Source: Halorubrum alkaliphilum
GTDB lineage: Archaea > Halobacteriota > Halobacteria > Halobacteriales > Haloferacaceae
NCBI RefSeq assembly: GCF_017873815.1
Contig: NZ_JAGGKQ010000020.1
Coordinates: 1 to 49,989 of the forward strand
Direction of reading: 5' to 3'
DNA length: 49,989 nt
Under the pieces are notes generated by a model. It searched no databases, had not been told where the DNA came from, and saw only the letters and a program-made list of their open reading frames with translations. This document shows positions 32,354 to 39,220 of this stretch, one piece after another (within the stretch, counting starts at the first letter, position 1; each line of letters opens with the position of its first letter). The translations under genes were made by a program, and so were the position numbers.

Positions 32354-33007
32354 TCACTGCATCGGCACGAACCGGACCGCGCCGTGGTCCTCGCGGTCGA
32401 CGGTGTCGTCCCGAACGATCAGACGAACGAGTCGTTGACTGCCGCCGTCGGCGACGGGGGCGATCACGTACCCGCCGGCGGCGACCCGATCGACGATCGC
32501 GTCCGGAACGCCGTCCGGAGCCGCACAGGTGAGATACGCGGCGTCGAACGGAGCCTCGTCCGCGAAGGCGTCCCGGCCGTCCCCGGACCGGACCGTCACC
32601 GGGTAGCCGAGCCGGTCCAGCCGCTCACGGGCGGACTCGGCAAGCGCCGGAACGTACTCGACGCTGTAGACGGTTCCCGAGCCGACGATCTCGGCGACGA
32701 CGGCGGCGTGGTAGCCACAGCCCGTGCCGACCTCGAACACCCGATCACCCTCGTGGAGGTCGAGCAGATCGACCATTACCGCGACCATGTGCGGCGCGCT
32801 GATGGTCTGATCGTGGCCGATCGGGAGGGGCCGATCGTCGTAGGCCCGCGGCCGAAGGCGGTCCGGAACGAACTCGTGGCGCGGAACGGCTTCGAGCGCC
32901 GACAGCGTTCGCTCCGTGAGGTCGAGGCGCTCCCGAAGCCGGTCGACGAGGTCGCGTCGTGCGGCCGCGTAGTCGTCGGTGTCGGCGGCGGTGCCGTCGT
33001 CATTCAT
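32354..33007 (-). CDS. pcm: Protein-L-isoaspartate O-methyltransferase
   Basis: A 217-residue enzyme with the PCMT blocks DDRPLPIGHDQTISAPHMVA (about 69-88), the SAM-binding motif VFEVGTGCGYHAAVVAEIV (about 101-119), YSVEYVPALA and AAYLTCAAPDGVP. It methylates abnormal L-isoaspartyl residues in damaged proteins, starting their repair. The ATG at 33007 (MNDDGTAAD) is preferred over an in-frame start eight codons upstream, which adds hydrophobic residues over the promoter. The upstream flank contains a three-unit repeat and then the IS1341-type element. Confidence 0.92.
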   Translation of the reverse strand: MNDDGTAADTDDYAAARRDLVDRLRERLDLTERTLSALEAVPRHEFVPDRLRPRAYDDRPLPIGHDQTISAPHMVAVMVDLLDLHEGDRVFEVGTGCGYHAAVVAEIVGSGTVYSVEYVPALAESARERLDRLGYPVTVRSGDGRDAFADEAPFDAAYLTCAAPDGVPDAIVDRVAAGGYVIAPVADGGSQRLVRLIVRDDTVDREDHGAVRFVPMQ

Positions 33008-33084
33008 CGTGTGATATGATACCACGACCACGATTGAGAAACTGGCGGCCGATCGTGCGGACGGAATAGTGGTTCGAAGGGTAA

Positions 33085-33143
33085 AGCGGGCATCAAAAGG
33101 AGGACGCGGGATTCAAACGGGGAAGCGGGCTTTAAAAGGGAGA
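33085..33143. repeat. Three imperfect 20-base tandem units upstream of pcm
   Basis: AGCGGGCATCAAAAGGAGG (33085-33103), ACGCGGGATTCAAACGGGGA (33104-33123) and AGCGGGCTTTAAAAGGGAGA (33124-33143) share the pattern GCGGG-N3-5-CAAA-GG or TAAA-GG. They lie between pcm and the left end of the IS element. Confidence 0.6.
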
Positions 33144-33171
33144 ACGGAGCTACCTGACTCAAGGAGAGAGT

Positions 33172-33189
33172 CCCGCCCTTTAGGGCGGG
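33172..33189. repeat. Left-end hairpin of the IS1341-type element
   Basis: An 8-bp stem (CCCGCCCT/AGGGCGGG) with a TT loop, of the kind bound by TnpA at IS200/IS605 ends. Here it also lies just downstream of the minus-strand small gene and could end its transcript. Confidence 0.75.
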
Positions 33190-33229
33190 CGTGAATCCGA
33201 CACTCCACTTTACAATCCACGCTCGACGA

Positions 33230-33367
33230 TTACTCCGGGGTATCCTCTCGGACTTTCTTTTCACCCTCAAGGAGCAATCCCTTCCACGTTAACCCACGGT
33301 GCTTCTTCAGTTCCTTCAACCGCTCATACTGTTCATCGTCATCGAACTCGATACGGACTTCGACCAT
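33230..33367 (-). CDS. Ribbon-helix-helix-like small protein encoded divergently from tnpB
   Basis: A complete 45-residue frame from ATG to TAA: MVEVRIEFDDDEQYERLKEL, then KKHRGLTWKGLLLEGEKKVREDTPE. A short strand (VEVRIEF) followed by two helices is the layout of CopG/Arc/MetJ ribbon-helix-helix proteins, which bind DNA as dimers through the strand. It lies inside the IS1341-type element and is divergent from tnpB with a 53-base intergenic space containing a palindrome. I infer an autoregulator or repressor of tnpB; an antitoxin-like role is also possible. Similar small genes accompany haloarchaeal tnpB elements, but the function is not known to me. Confidence 0.65.
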   Translation of the reverse strand: MVEVRIEFDDDEQYERLKELKKHRGLTWKGLLLEGEKKVREDTPE

Positions 33368-33383
33368 ACAGTAGCACACAAAC

Positions 33384-33397
33384 CACATCTTTATGTG
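33384..33397. promoter_or_regulatory. Palindromic shared promoter/operator between the RHH-like gene and tnpB
   Basis: CACAT-CTTT-ATGTG is a 5-bp inverted repeat containing CTTTATG/CATAAAG, a TATA-like element usable in either direction. It is 24-37 bases before tnpB and 17-30 bases before the small gene. Confidence 0.45.
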
Positions 33398-33420
33398 CGT
33401 TCCGGTACAAACAGTAGTCG

Positions 33421-34698
33421 ATGAAGCGAGCCAACACGTTCGAGGTGATTCCGCAGTCCGACGAGGACGAGGAGTTGCTTCGACGCTTGTTGGACGCTTC
33501 TGCCGCCCTCTGGAACGAAATCAACTATGAGCGCCGCGAGAACTATGCTGACCCAGACGGAGACGTGTGGGACATCACCGAGTATCGCGGTCGCTATGGC
33601 GGTGTTCTCGGCGCGTCCACGGTTCAGCAAATCGAACGCAAGAACCGCGAAGCGTGGAAGTCGTTCTTCAGCCTCAAGAAGAAAGGCGAAGCCAACGGCA
33701 AACCCGGATTCTGGGGTAACGCAGACGAAGGTCGAGAACTCCGCACGTACATCCGGAACACGTCGTACTCCGTCGAGTGGGGCGAATACTCCCGCCTCGA
33801 AATTCTCGTCGGTCAAGACCTGAAAGACGAATACGGGTTGGGACACCGCGAACGTCTCCGCCTTGAAGTTCGAGGCGACCCCAATTGGAAGGAGTACGAG
33901 AAGCAAGGTCGGTTGGAGTTGTTCTACGACGAGCAAGCACAGACATTCAGGGCCTTTCAGCCAGTCACTGTCGACGATTCTCGACTGGCACAACCACTGG
34001 CTTCGGAAGAAGCCGCTCTGGATATTGGTGCGAACAACCTCGTCGCCTGCACAACCACAACCGGCCAGCAATACCTGTACGAAGGACGTGACCTGTTCAA
34101 ACGATTCCGCGAGACGACGCGAGAAATCGCCCGCCTCCAATCACTCTTGGAGGACGGTCGATACAGCAGTCACCGAATCCGACGCCTGTACGACCGGCGC
34201 ACCAAGCGACGTGACCACGCTCAAGACGCACTCGCGCGTGACCTCATCAAACGTCTGTACGACGAAGGTGTTTCAACAGTGTACGTCGGGGCGTTAACTG
34301 ACGTACTCGACACACACTGGTCAGTTGAGACGAACGCCAAGACGCACAACTTCTGGGCGTTTAGAGCGTTCGTCAAGCGACTGGCGTGTACCGCTGAAGA
34401 ATACGGTATCTCGGTGGAAGTACGGTCTGAGGCGTGGACGAGTCAGGGGTGTCCGAACTGCGGTTCGACAGAGGACACGACACGTCACAGAGACACCCTG
34501 ACGTGTCCGTGTGGCTTCGAGGGGCACGCCGACCTCGTGGCGTCAGAGACGTTCCTTCGGCGGCAGACAACGGTAACACGGTCGATGGCACGGCCTGTAT
34601 GCCTCAAGTGGGACAACCACGAATGGTTGGAGTCATCACGCTCTCCCCGTCCCAACGAGGAGCATACGAACCCGCAAGTTGCCTCCGTGGGCCGGTAG
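33421..34698 (+). CDS. tnpB: TnpB (IS1341-type RNA-guided endonuclease), rearranged RuvC-II glutamate
   Basis: A 425-residue, apparently full-length TnpB. RuvC-I Asp201 is in LDIGANNL and RuvC-III Asp371 in EGHADLVAS. The zinc ribbon has CPNC (344, 347) and CPC (362, 364). At the usual RuvC-II position the motif reads VYVGALTDV (Gly290 in place of Glu). A glutamate occurs instead at Glu337 in RSEAWTSQ, about 47 residues later, matching the displaced glutamate described for some TnpB and Fanzor proteins. TnpB uses an RNA derived from the element's right end to cut DNA next to a short flanking motif, which favours retention of the element. The start ATG fits the family ([11 protein letters not shown]). 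Confidence 0.9.
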   Translation: MKRANTFEVIPQSDEDEELLRRLLDASAALWNEINYERRENYADPDGDVWDITEYRGRYGGVLGASTVQQIERKNREAWKSFFSLKKKGEANGKPGFWGNADEGRELRTYIRNTSYSVEWGEYSRLEILVGQDLKDEYGLGHRERLRLEVRGDPNWKEYEKQGRLELFYDEQAQTFRAFQPVTVDDSRLAQPLASEEAALDIGANNLVACTTTTGQQYLYEGRDLFKRFRETTREIARLQSLLEDGRYSSHRIRRLYDRRTKRRDHAQDALARDLIKRLYDEGVSTVYVGALTDVLDTHWSVETNAKTHNFWAFRAFVKRLACTAEEYGISVEVRSEAWTSQGCPNCGSTEDTTRHRDTLTCPCGFEGHADLVASETFLRRQTTVTRSMARPVCLKWDNHEWLESSRSPRPNEEHTNPQVASVGR

Positions 34699-34750
34699 TC
34701 GATACCCCCAGCGCGAGGAAACCCCGCCGTTCACGGCGGGGAGGATGTCA
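34560..34750 (+). ncRNA. Predicted omega RNA (reRNA) region at the 3' end of tnpB
   Basis: By analogy with characterised TnpB systems and the sense-overlapping transcripts reported for haloarchaeal IS1341 genes, the guide RNA scaffold should span the 3' part of tnpB and the right end, ending after GAGGATGTCA. The right-end hairpin at 34722-34741 would be its last stem. The 5' limit given is arbitrary. The natural guide would begin at 34751, which is the 3' end of hsp20 read antisense. Confidence 0.5.
34722..34741. repeat. Right-end hairpin of the IS1341-type element
   Basis: A 9-bp stem (CCCCGCCGT/ACGGCGGGG) with a TC loop, followed by GAGGATGTCA. A near-identical but mutated copy lies on the opposite strand at 4575-4616. 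Confidence 0.8.
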
Positions 34751-35176
34751 TTCGACGTCGATACGGTGGGAGTCGTCGCCGTCCTCCGGGGTTCGCTTCG
34801 GGAGCGTGACCGTGAGGACGCCGTTGTGGTAGGTCGCCGTCGCGTCCGCCTCCACGAGGTCGTGTCGGAGGTCGACGGACCGGGTGACGGACTCGTGCCG
34901 GCGTTCGCGCCGGAGGTATCGCCCGTTCTCGACCGTATCCGGAGTGGAGTCGTCGGCACGCTCGGCGTCGCGCTCGGCGCGGATCGTGATCCGGCCGTCG
35001 TCGGCTCGGACGTCGATGTCCTCGCGGTCGAAGCCGGGGAGGTCGGCCATCACGACGACCTCGTCGTCGTACTCCGCGACGTCGACATCCGCGCTTCGGA
35101 GGTCGCGTCCGGCACCGGCGAAGGGGGTTCGCCCGAAGAACTGCTCTATCTCGTCGAAGGGGTTCGATCGGTTCAT
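34748..35176 (-). CDS. hsp20: Hsp20/alpha-crystallin family small heat-shock protein (1)
   Basis: A 142-residue protein with a short N-terminal region (MNRSNPFDEIEQFFG), an alpha-crystallin domain (about 30-125; VVVMADLPGFDREDIDVRA and the conserved GVLTVTLPK) and a short C-terminal tail ending RIDVE. It is an ATP-independent holdase chaperone. Its TGA lies within the terminal TGACATCC of the adjacent IS1341-type element, yet the tail matches that of the second hsp20 (RIDVQ), so the protein looks complete. A CCTTTTATAAGG element lies 10-21 bases before the ATG and TTTAATACC slightly further up; the start and transcript start are therefore not fully settled. Confidence 0.9.
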   Translation of the reverse strand: MNRSNPFDEIEQFFGRTPFAGAGRDLRSADVDVAEYDDEVVVMADLPGFDREDIDVRADDGRITIRAERDAERADDSTPDTVENGRYLRRERRHESVTRSVDLRHDLVEADATATYHNGVLTVTLPKRTPEDGDDSHRIDVE

Positions 35177-35260
35177 GGGTATCGTCCTTATAAAAGGCCG
35201 CCGAGGTATTAAACACCGCTTGACACGTGCTGTCTCGCGGTGTGTGAGACCGTCGTCGGG

Positions 35261-35746
35261 CTACTGGACGTCGATCCGGTGGCCGTCCGAGTCCGACGAT
35301 CGCTTCGGGAGGGTGACGGTCAACACGCCGTCGTCGTACGTGGCGCTCGTCCCGTCGGGGTCAACGGCGACGGGGATCGGGATCCGGCGGGACGCGGAGC
35401 CGTGTCGACGCTCGTGACGGTGGTATCGCGGCTCGGCGGGTTCCGTGGCCCCGGGTCCGTCGTCCGCGTCCGGGCTCGCCTCCGTGTCGGTGTCCGCCGC
35501 TCCGTCGTGCTCGTTCTCCCGAGTCGCCGCGATGGTCAGGGCGTCCTCGTGGAGTTCGACATCGATGCTGTCGGCATCGAACCCGGGGAGGTCCGCGGTG
35601 ACGACCACCTCGTCGTCGGTCTCGACGACGTCGACGGCGACGCCGGGGGATCGGGAGCCGTCGAACGCCGGGCCGATCTTCTCGAGTTCGCGGTCCATCC
35701 GCTCAAACAGGTCCTCTATCTCGCTGAAGGGATCGCGTCGGGTCAT
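35261..35746 (-). CDS. hsp20: Hsp20/alpha-crystallin family small heat-shock protein (2)
   Basis: A 161-residue paralogue of the neighbouring hsp20. The N-terminal MTRRDPFSEIEDLFERMDREL helix, the alpha-crystallin domain (VVVTADLPGFDADSIDVEL) and GVLTVTLPKRSSDSDGHRIDVQ are present. An acidic insert of about 25 residues (DTDTEASPDADDGPGATEPAEP) in the middle of the domain is absent from the other copy. It is 84 bases upstream of the first hsp20 on the same strand, a tandem duplication by appearance. I chose the ATG at 35746 over an upstream in-frame ATG, because the family starts at this point. Confidence 0.9.
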   Translation of the reverse strand: MTRRDPFSEIEDLFERMDRELEKIGPAFDGSRSPGVAVDVVETDDEVVVTADLPGFDADSIDVELHEDALTIAATRENEHDGAADTDTEASPDADDGPGATEPAEPRYHRHERRHGSASRRIPIPVAVDPDGTSATYDDGVLTVTLPKRSSDSDGHRIDVQ

Positions 35747-36038
35747 ACGGGTCAGGATTCGTTCCGGAGCGACTTGGCTCTGTTGAACCATCAGATCGCA
35801 AGCATGACGTGGAGTGACGGGTCGACGACGGCGGGTGTTCGATGAGTGACGTCGAGAGTACGTCCCGCAGTAGGCTGGCGTGGAAGTTTATCAGTGAACG
35901 AGTAGTGTCGCTGCCGGCAGTTTATAAGAGGTCGTTACCGTCGCTCACGGTCTTTTTACGTACTGTCTCGTCGTTCTCGATCCGAGCGATCTACTGCCGG
36001 TATCGGCCACCGAGAGCACCGAACGGGTCCGGAGAGCC
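35747..36038. other. Intergenic region with promoter-like motifs but no gene
   Basis: It contains GGCTCTGTTGAACCA (35776-35790), which resembles the outer end of haloarchaeal IS6-type elements, and a TTTATAAG motif (35920-35927). No reading frame looks credible and no transposase is present. Confidence 0.35.
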
Positions 36039-37547
36039 TCAGAGGAACGGTTGCCAGTAGTACGGGCTGATGAACCCCTCGATGACCGCGGCGATCGCGA
36101 GCAGGATTCCGAGACCCATCGCCACCCAGAACGCGTTCTCGAGGACGTCGGCGAACCCCTCGCGACTCAGTCGTCCCCGGAACGTTCGCCACGAGACGCG
36201 CCCGAGGTGGACGCCGAGCGCGCCGGCGATGAAGATCGCAGGGATCTCGAAGATACCGTGGGGTACCACGAACGCGACGAGCGCGGGGAGGTTCACCTCG
36301 AGGGCAGCGACCCCGCCGAGCACGACCCCGTTGAACACGATCGCGGACAGCGCCGGGATCACGAGCGCGACGCCGCCGAACGCGGTGGAGATGGCGACGC
36401 TCCAGTTGTTGCCGAAGAACTCCAGCGTCGCAACGGGAGCGATGTGGTCCGCCAGACGCGCCTCGATCGACGTCGGCACCGCGCCGACGAACGGTTCCGC
36501 GAGCATCCAGCCGAGGGCACCCGAACCGACACCGAGCGCGACGACGAACAGGTGCGTGCCCGGCGTCCGGAACACGAAGCCGACCATCGCCCGCCATCCG
36601 CGACGGATCCCACCGGTGAACTGGCCTCGGAGGGAGGCCTCGGGCGGGCCGACCGGGTCGACCGTCCCGCGGTAGTCGCCGTAGAGGACGGTCTTTAGGA
36701 GGTCGAGCGCGGGCGCGACGACGACCGCACTGACGAGCGCGACGACCGCGCCGCCGCCGAGGAACGCGAGGGCGGAGGCCGCCGAGGCGATCGCGACGAC
36801 GACGCCGACGGCGACGACGAGGTACGCGGCGGCGTCGGCCGGGTTCGACCTGATGAAGCCGCCCGCGCCGTCCACCGCGCCGAGCACGCCGGCATCGTCG
36901 ACGACGATCGCGGCCGGCGCGAACGCGAAGACGATCCGGACCGCTACCAGAACGACCGCGCCGAGGAGGAACGCGCCGAGCGCGACGATCGCGCCGAGGA
37001 ACGGGTTGACCACGAACGCGACGCCGACGACGAGACTCGCGAGCAGCAGCACGCCGACCCACAACAGGAACTCGGCGAGATACAACCCGAGGAACGTGAG
37101 CCAGCGGTCGCGGGTTCCGGCGATGCCCGCCGTCAGCCCGCGCTCGTCACGGAGTCGGGCGACCACGGCACTCATTTGTCCGGCGGAGATGGCCGCGTAC
37201 GCGAGTATCGCCAACAACACGGTCGCGATCACGCCGGTGACGAGCAGGAGTCCGGCAGTGAGCGAGAAGAGCGGTTCGAAGGCCGGGAGCAGTCCCTCAG
37301 CCCACTGCTCGATCGCCTCGGGATTCTCGGCGTCGGGCGGCGTCAGGTCGACGCCCGCGAGCGTGTCGCGAACCTCGCCGAGGCGACCGGACAGCTCGAA
37401 GTGGAGGTACACCCCGCCAAGCGCGACGAGGAGGCCGAGCCGTGCGATGACGGGGACCGCCGTTCCGAGCAGGTAGAACGGCAGCAGGTCCGCGGGTCGC
37501 CGCCGGAGGGTCGAAACCGTGGCGGTGACGGCGGTTGACAGGTCCAT
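36039..37547 (-). CDS. SpoIIM-like (stage II sporulation protein M family) polytopic membrane protein
   Basis: A 502-residue protein. The N-terminal two-thirds hold six or more hydrophobic segments with an interfacial helix region of DUF4013-like character. The C-terminal third (about 330-502) is a SpoIIM/DUF95 domain with the motif GIFEIPAIFIAGALGVHLGR and a final ENAFWVAMGLGILLAIAAVIEG helix. The fusion of the two parts is common in haloarchaea. The function in archaea is unknown; sporulation is not implied. The start at ATG 37547 (MDLSTAVTATVSTLRRRPA) removes a 14-residue upstream extension. Confidence 0.82.
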   Translation of the reverse strand: MDLSTAVTATVSTLRRRPADLLPFYLLGTAVPVIARLGLLVALGGVYLHFELSGRLGEVRDTLAGVDLTPPDAENPEAIEQWAEGLLPAFEPLFSLTAGLLLVTGVIATVLLAILAYAAISAGQMSAVVARLRDERGLTAGIAGTRDRWLTFLGLYLAEFLLWVGVLLLASLVVGVAFVVNPFLGAIVALGAFLLGAVVLVAVRIVFAFAPAAIVVDDAGVLGAVDGAGGFIRSNPADAAAYLVVAVGVVVAIASAASALAFLGGGAVVALVSAVVVAPALDLLKTVLYGDYRGTVDPVGPPEASLRGQFTGGIRRGWRAMVGFVFRTPGTHLFVVALGVGSGALGWMLAEPFVGAVPTSIEARLADHIAPVATLEFFGNNWSVAISTAFGGVALVIPALSAIVFNGVVLGGVAALEVNLPALVAFVVPHGIFEIPAIFIAGALGVHLGRVSWRTFRGRLSREGFADVLENAFWVAMGLGILLAIAAVIEGFISPYYWQPFL

Positions 37548-37611
37548 ACCCCCCATTCGTCGTGCGGAACTTAAGAACCCCGAGTCCACCGACGGGTGGC
37601 GCGACGGAGCC

Positions 37612-38253
37612 CTACGTCTCGGGGTACTTCGGCTCGCGACGCTCCGCGCGTTCGGTGGCGCGCTCGATAACGTCGCGGACCGTATCGGACCCGGCTCCCT
37701 CCTTATAAACGTTCCCGTGGCCCGGGTACATCGACGCCGTCGTCTCCGGAATCCGATCTAAGAGGGTGTGGAGGCTCTCGATCAGTGTCTCCCGCGACTG
37801 GCCCGTCATGTCCGTGCGACCGAACGAGCCGTCGTCGAACGCGCCGTCGTTGTACACGACGACGTCGCCGGAGTACAGCCGTGTCTCGCCGACGAGCGAG
37901 ACGTGATCGTCGGCATGGCCGGGCGTGTAGACGACCTCGCAGGCCTCGTCGCCGACCAGGATCTCGTCGCCATCGGCGAGCGCGACGTCCCGTCGCGGGT
38001 GGTCGCCGTACGCGAACAGGTCCGCGTCGAACCGGTCGAGCACGGCGTCGAGTTCGCCCACGTGGTCGCCGTGTTGATGTGTAAGGACGAGCCGGTCGAG
38101 CCCGTCGACCCCGGCCTCCGCGATCGCGTCGGCGATGGCGTCGTCGACGCCCGGCATCGTCCCGGCATCGACGAGCGTGGGCGTGTCCCCCGGCACGAAG
38201 TACGCGTTACAGGTGAACTCCGTCGCGTCGGCAGTGACGTTGATCGGGTCCAT
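37612..38253 (-). CDS. Metallo-beta-lactamase fold hydrolase
   Basis: A 213-residue single-domain MBL-fold protein. The metal motif LTHQHGDHVGEL (HxHxDH, about 57-68), the third histidine in VYTPGHADDHV, the Asp in LYSGDVVV and a final PGHG motif make a full metal site. It hydrolyses ester, thioester or similar bonds, in the manner of glyoxalase II-like enzymes; the substrate is unknown. The family start at MDPINVTAD (38253) is preferred over an ATG nine codons upstream. Confidence 0.9.
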   Translation of the reverse strand: MDPINVTADATEFTCNAYFVPGDTPTLVDAGTMPGVDDAIADAIAEAGVDGLDRLVLTHQHGDHVGELDAVLDRFDADLFAYGDHPRRDVALADGDEILVGDEACEVVYTPGHADDHVSLVGETRLYSGDVVVYNDGAFDDGSFGRTDMTGQSRETLIESLHTLLDRIPETTASMYPGHGNVYKEGAGSDTVRDVIERATERAERREPKYPET

Positions 38254-38351
38254 GTCCGAGACATGCCCCGGCACGAACAAAACGTACGCGGGTCAGACTG
38301 CCGCGGCGTTGGTAGTCCGATCATGCGGCCACACATGTTATTCGCCCCGGG

Positions 38352-38358
38352 GTTTATA
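38352..38358 (+). promoter_or_regulatory. TATA box of the DUF5786-DUF99 operon
   Basis: GTTTATA at 38352-38358 is 29-35 bases before the ATG at 38387, implying a leader of only a few bases. Confidence 0.5.
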
Positions 38359-38386
38359 CCTCGCGATCTACTATGCTTAGATACAT

Positions 38387-38569
38387 ATGGGCTTCGGAAG
38401 CTACGACGAATCCGAACAGGAGAACCAGGACCTGGATGCGGACTTCGACGACGACGACGGCGTCCAAGCCGCCCAGGAGACCCACGACGGGTCCGTCGAG
38501 TACGAGCCCGGCGCGTCGAACGACGAGCTGCTCGACCGCCTCAAGGAGATCAAATCAGAGGAGACGTAA
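38387..38569 (+). CDS. DUF5786 family small acidic protein
   Basis: A 60-residue, extremely acidic protein beginning MGFGSYDESEQENQ with a DDDD run and a C-terminal helix (SNDELLDRLKEIKSEE). This is the standard form of haloarchaeal DUF5786 proteins, whose role is unknown. Its TAA is directly followed by the GTG of the DUF99 gene, so the two are surely co-transcribed. Confidence 0.85.
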   Translation: MGFGSYDESEQENQDLDADFDDDDGVQAAQETHDGSVEYEPGASNDELLDRLKEIKSEET

Positions 38570-39184
38570 GTGGAGCCGCCGGGTCGGACGCTCGGCGTCG
38601 CCTTTTCCGACGGCGACCGCGTGAGCCGCGTCGCTGGCGCGGTCGTCCGCCGCGACTCGGCTCTCGACGGCCTACGCTTCGGGTCGTGTTCGGTCGGCGG
38701 AACCGATGCGACTGCCGCAGTCGGCGACCTCGTCGCCGACCTCGACCGGGAGGACGTCCGACACGTCTGTCTGGCCGGCATCGCCCCCGCCTGGTTCAAT
38801 CTTCTCGATCTCGATCGACTCCACGCCGCCGTCGAGCGACCGGTGTACTCGGTGAGCTACGAGGCGAGTCCCGGACTGGAGCCCGCGCTCCGCGAGGCGT
38901 TCGACGGCGACCCGCTCGAGGAACGGCTGGCGACGTATCAGTCGCTCCCGCGGCGTCATCGAGTCACGGAGGTAGCTGGAGAGACCGTCGAGAGGGCCGC
39001 CGAGGAGTCGTCCGATGCCGGCGACGGTACCCCCTTGTTCGTCCGTGCGGTCGGTCTCGACGTCGCCGAGGCTGCGGCCGCCACGAGCGCGCTCGTCCGC
39101 GACGGGTTCCGCCGTCCGGAGCCGCTCCGGATCGCCTCGATCGCGGCGAACGCCCATCGCGAGGCGCTCCCGGACGCCGACTGA
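38570..39184 (+). CDS. DUF99 (UPF0215, endonuclease dU-like) family protein
   Basis: A 204-residue protein with the DUF99 pattern: an initial TLGVAFSDG strand, an AGIAPAWFNLLDLDRLHAAVERPVYSVSYE block (about 65-93) and a C-terminal AEAAAATSALVRDGFRRPEPLRIASI segment. DUF99 is distantly related to endonuclease V and has been proposed to act on deaminated DNA. It starts with a GTG directly after the TAA of the DUF5786 gene (TAAGTG), so there is no room for a separate promoter. The biochemical role is inferred from the family. Confidence 0.85.
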   Translation: MEPPGRTLGVAFSDGDRVSRVAGAVVRRDSALDGLRFGSCSVGGTDATAAVGDLVADLDREDVRHVCLAGIAPAWFNLLDLDRLHAAVERPVYSVSYEASPGLEPALREAFDGDPLEERLATYQSLPRRHRVTEVAGETVERAAEESSDAGDGTPLFVRAVGLDVAEAAAATSALVRDGFRRPEPLRIASIAANAHREALPDAD

Positions 39185-39220
39185 AGCCGGATATATACCC
39201 GTCCACGCCGACATCCGTGT

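Larger units (their letters stand above)
33163..34750 (+). mobile_element. IS1341-type (IS200/IS605, tnpB-only) element
   Basis: The element of about 1.59 kb is bounded on the left by a hairpin CCCGCCCT-TT-AGGGCGGG (33172-33189) and on the right by CCCCGCCGT-TC-ACGGCGGGG (34722-34741) followed by GAGGATGTCA. It carries a full tnpB and a divergent 45-residue gene. There is no tnpA (Y1 transposase), so movement would need a TnpA from elsewhere. The codon use and base composition of both genes are less GC-rich than the neighbours. The exact left boundary is not determined. The right end abuts hsp20 so closely that the hsp20 stop codon lies in the element's last bases. Confidence 0.8.

Noticed and set aside
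33085-33143. tRNA or CRISPR-like element suggested by GGATTCAAACG and repeated units
   Set aside because: No acceptor stem, no CCA end and no cloverleaf; units are too short and adjacent for CRISPR.
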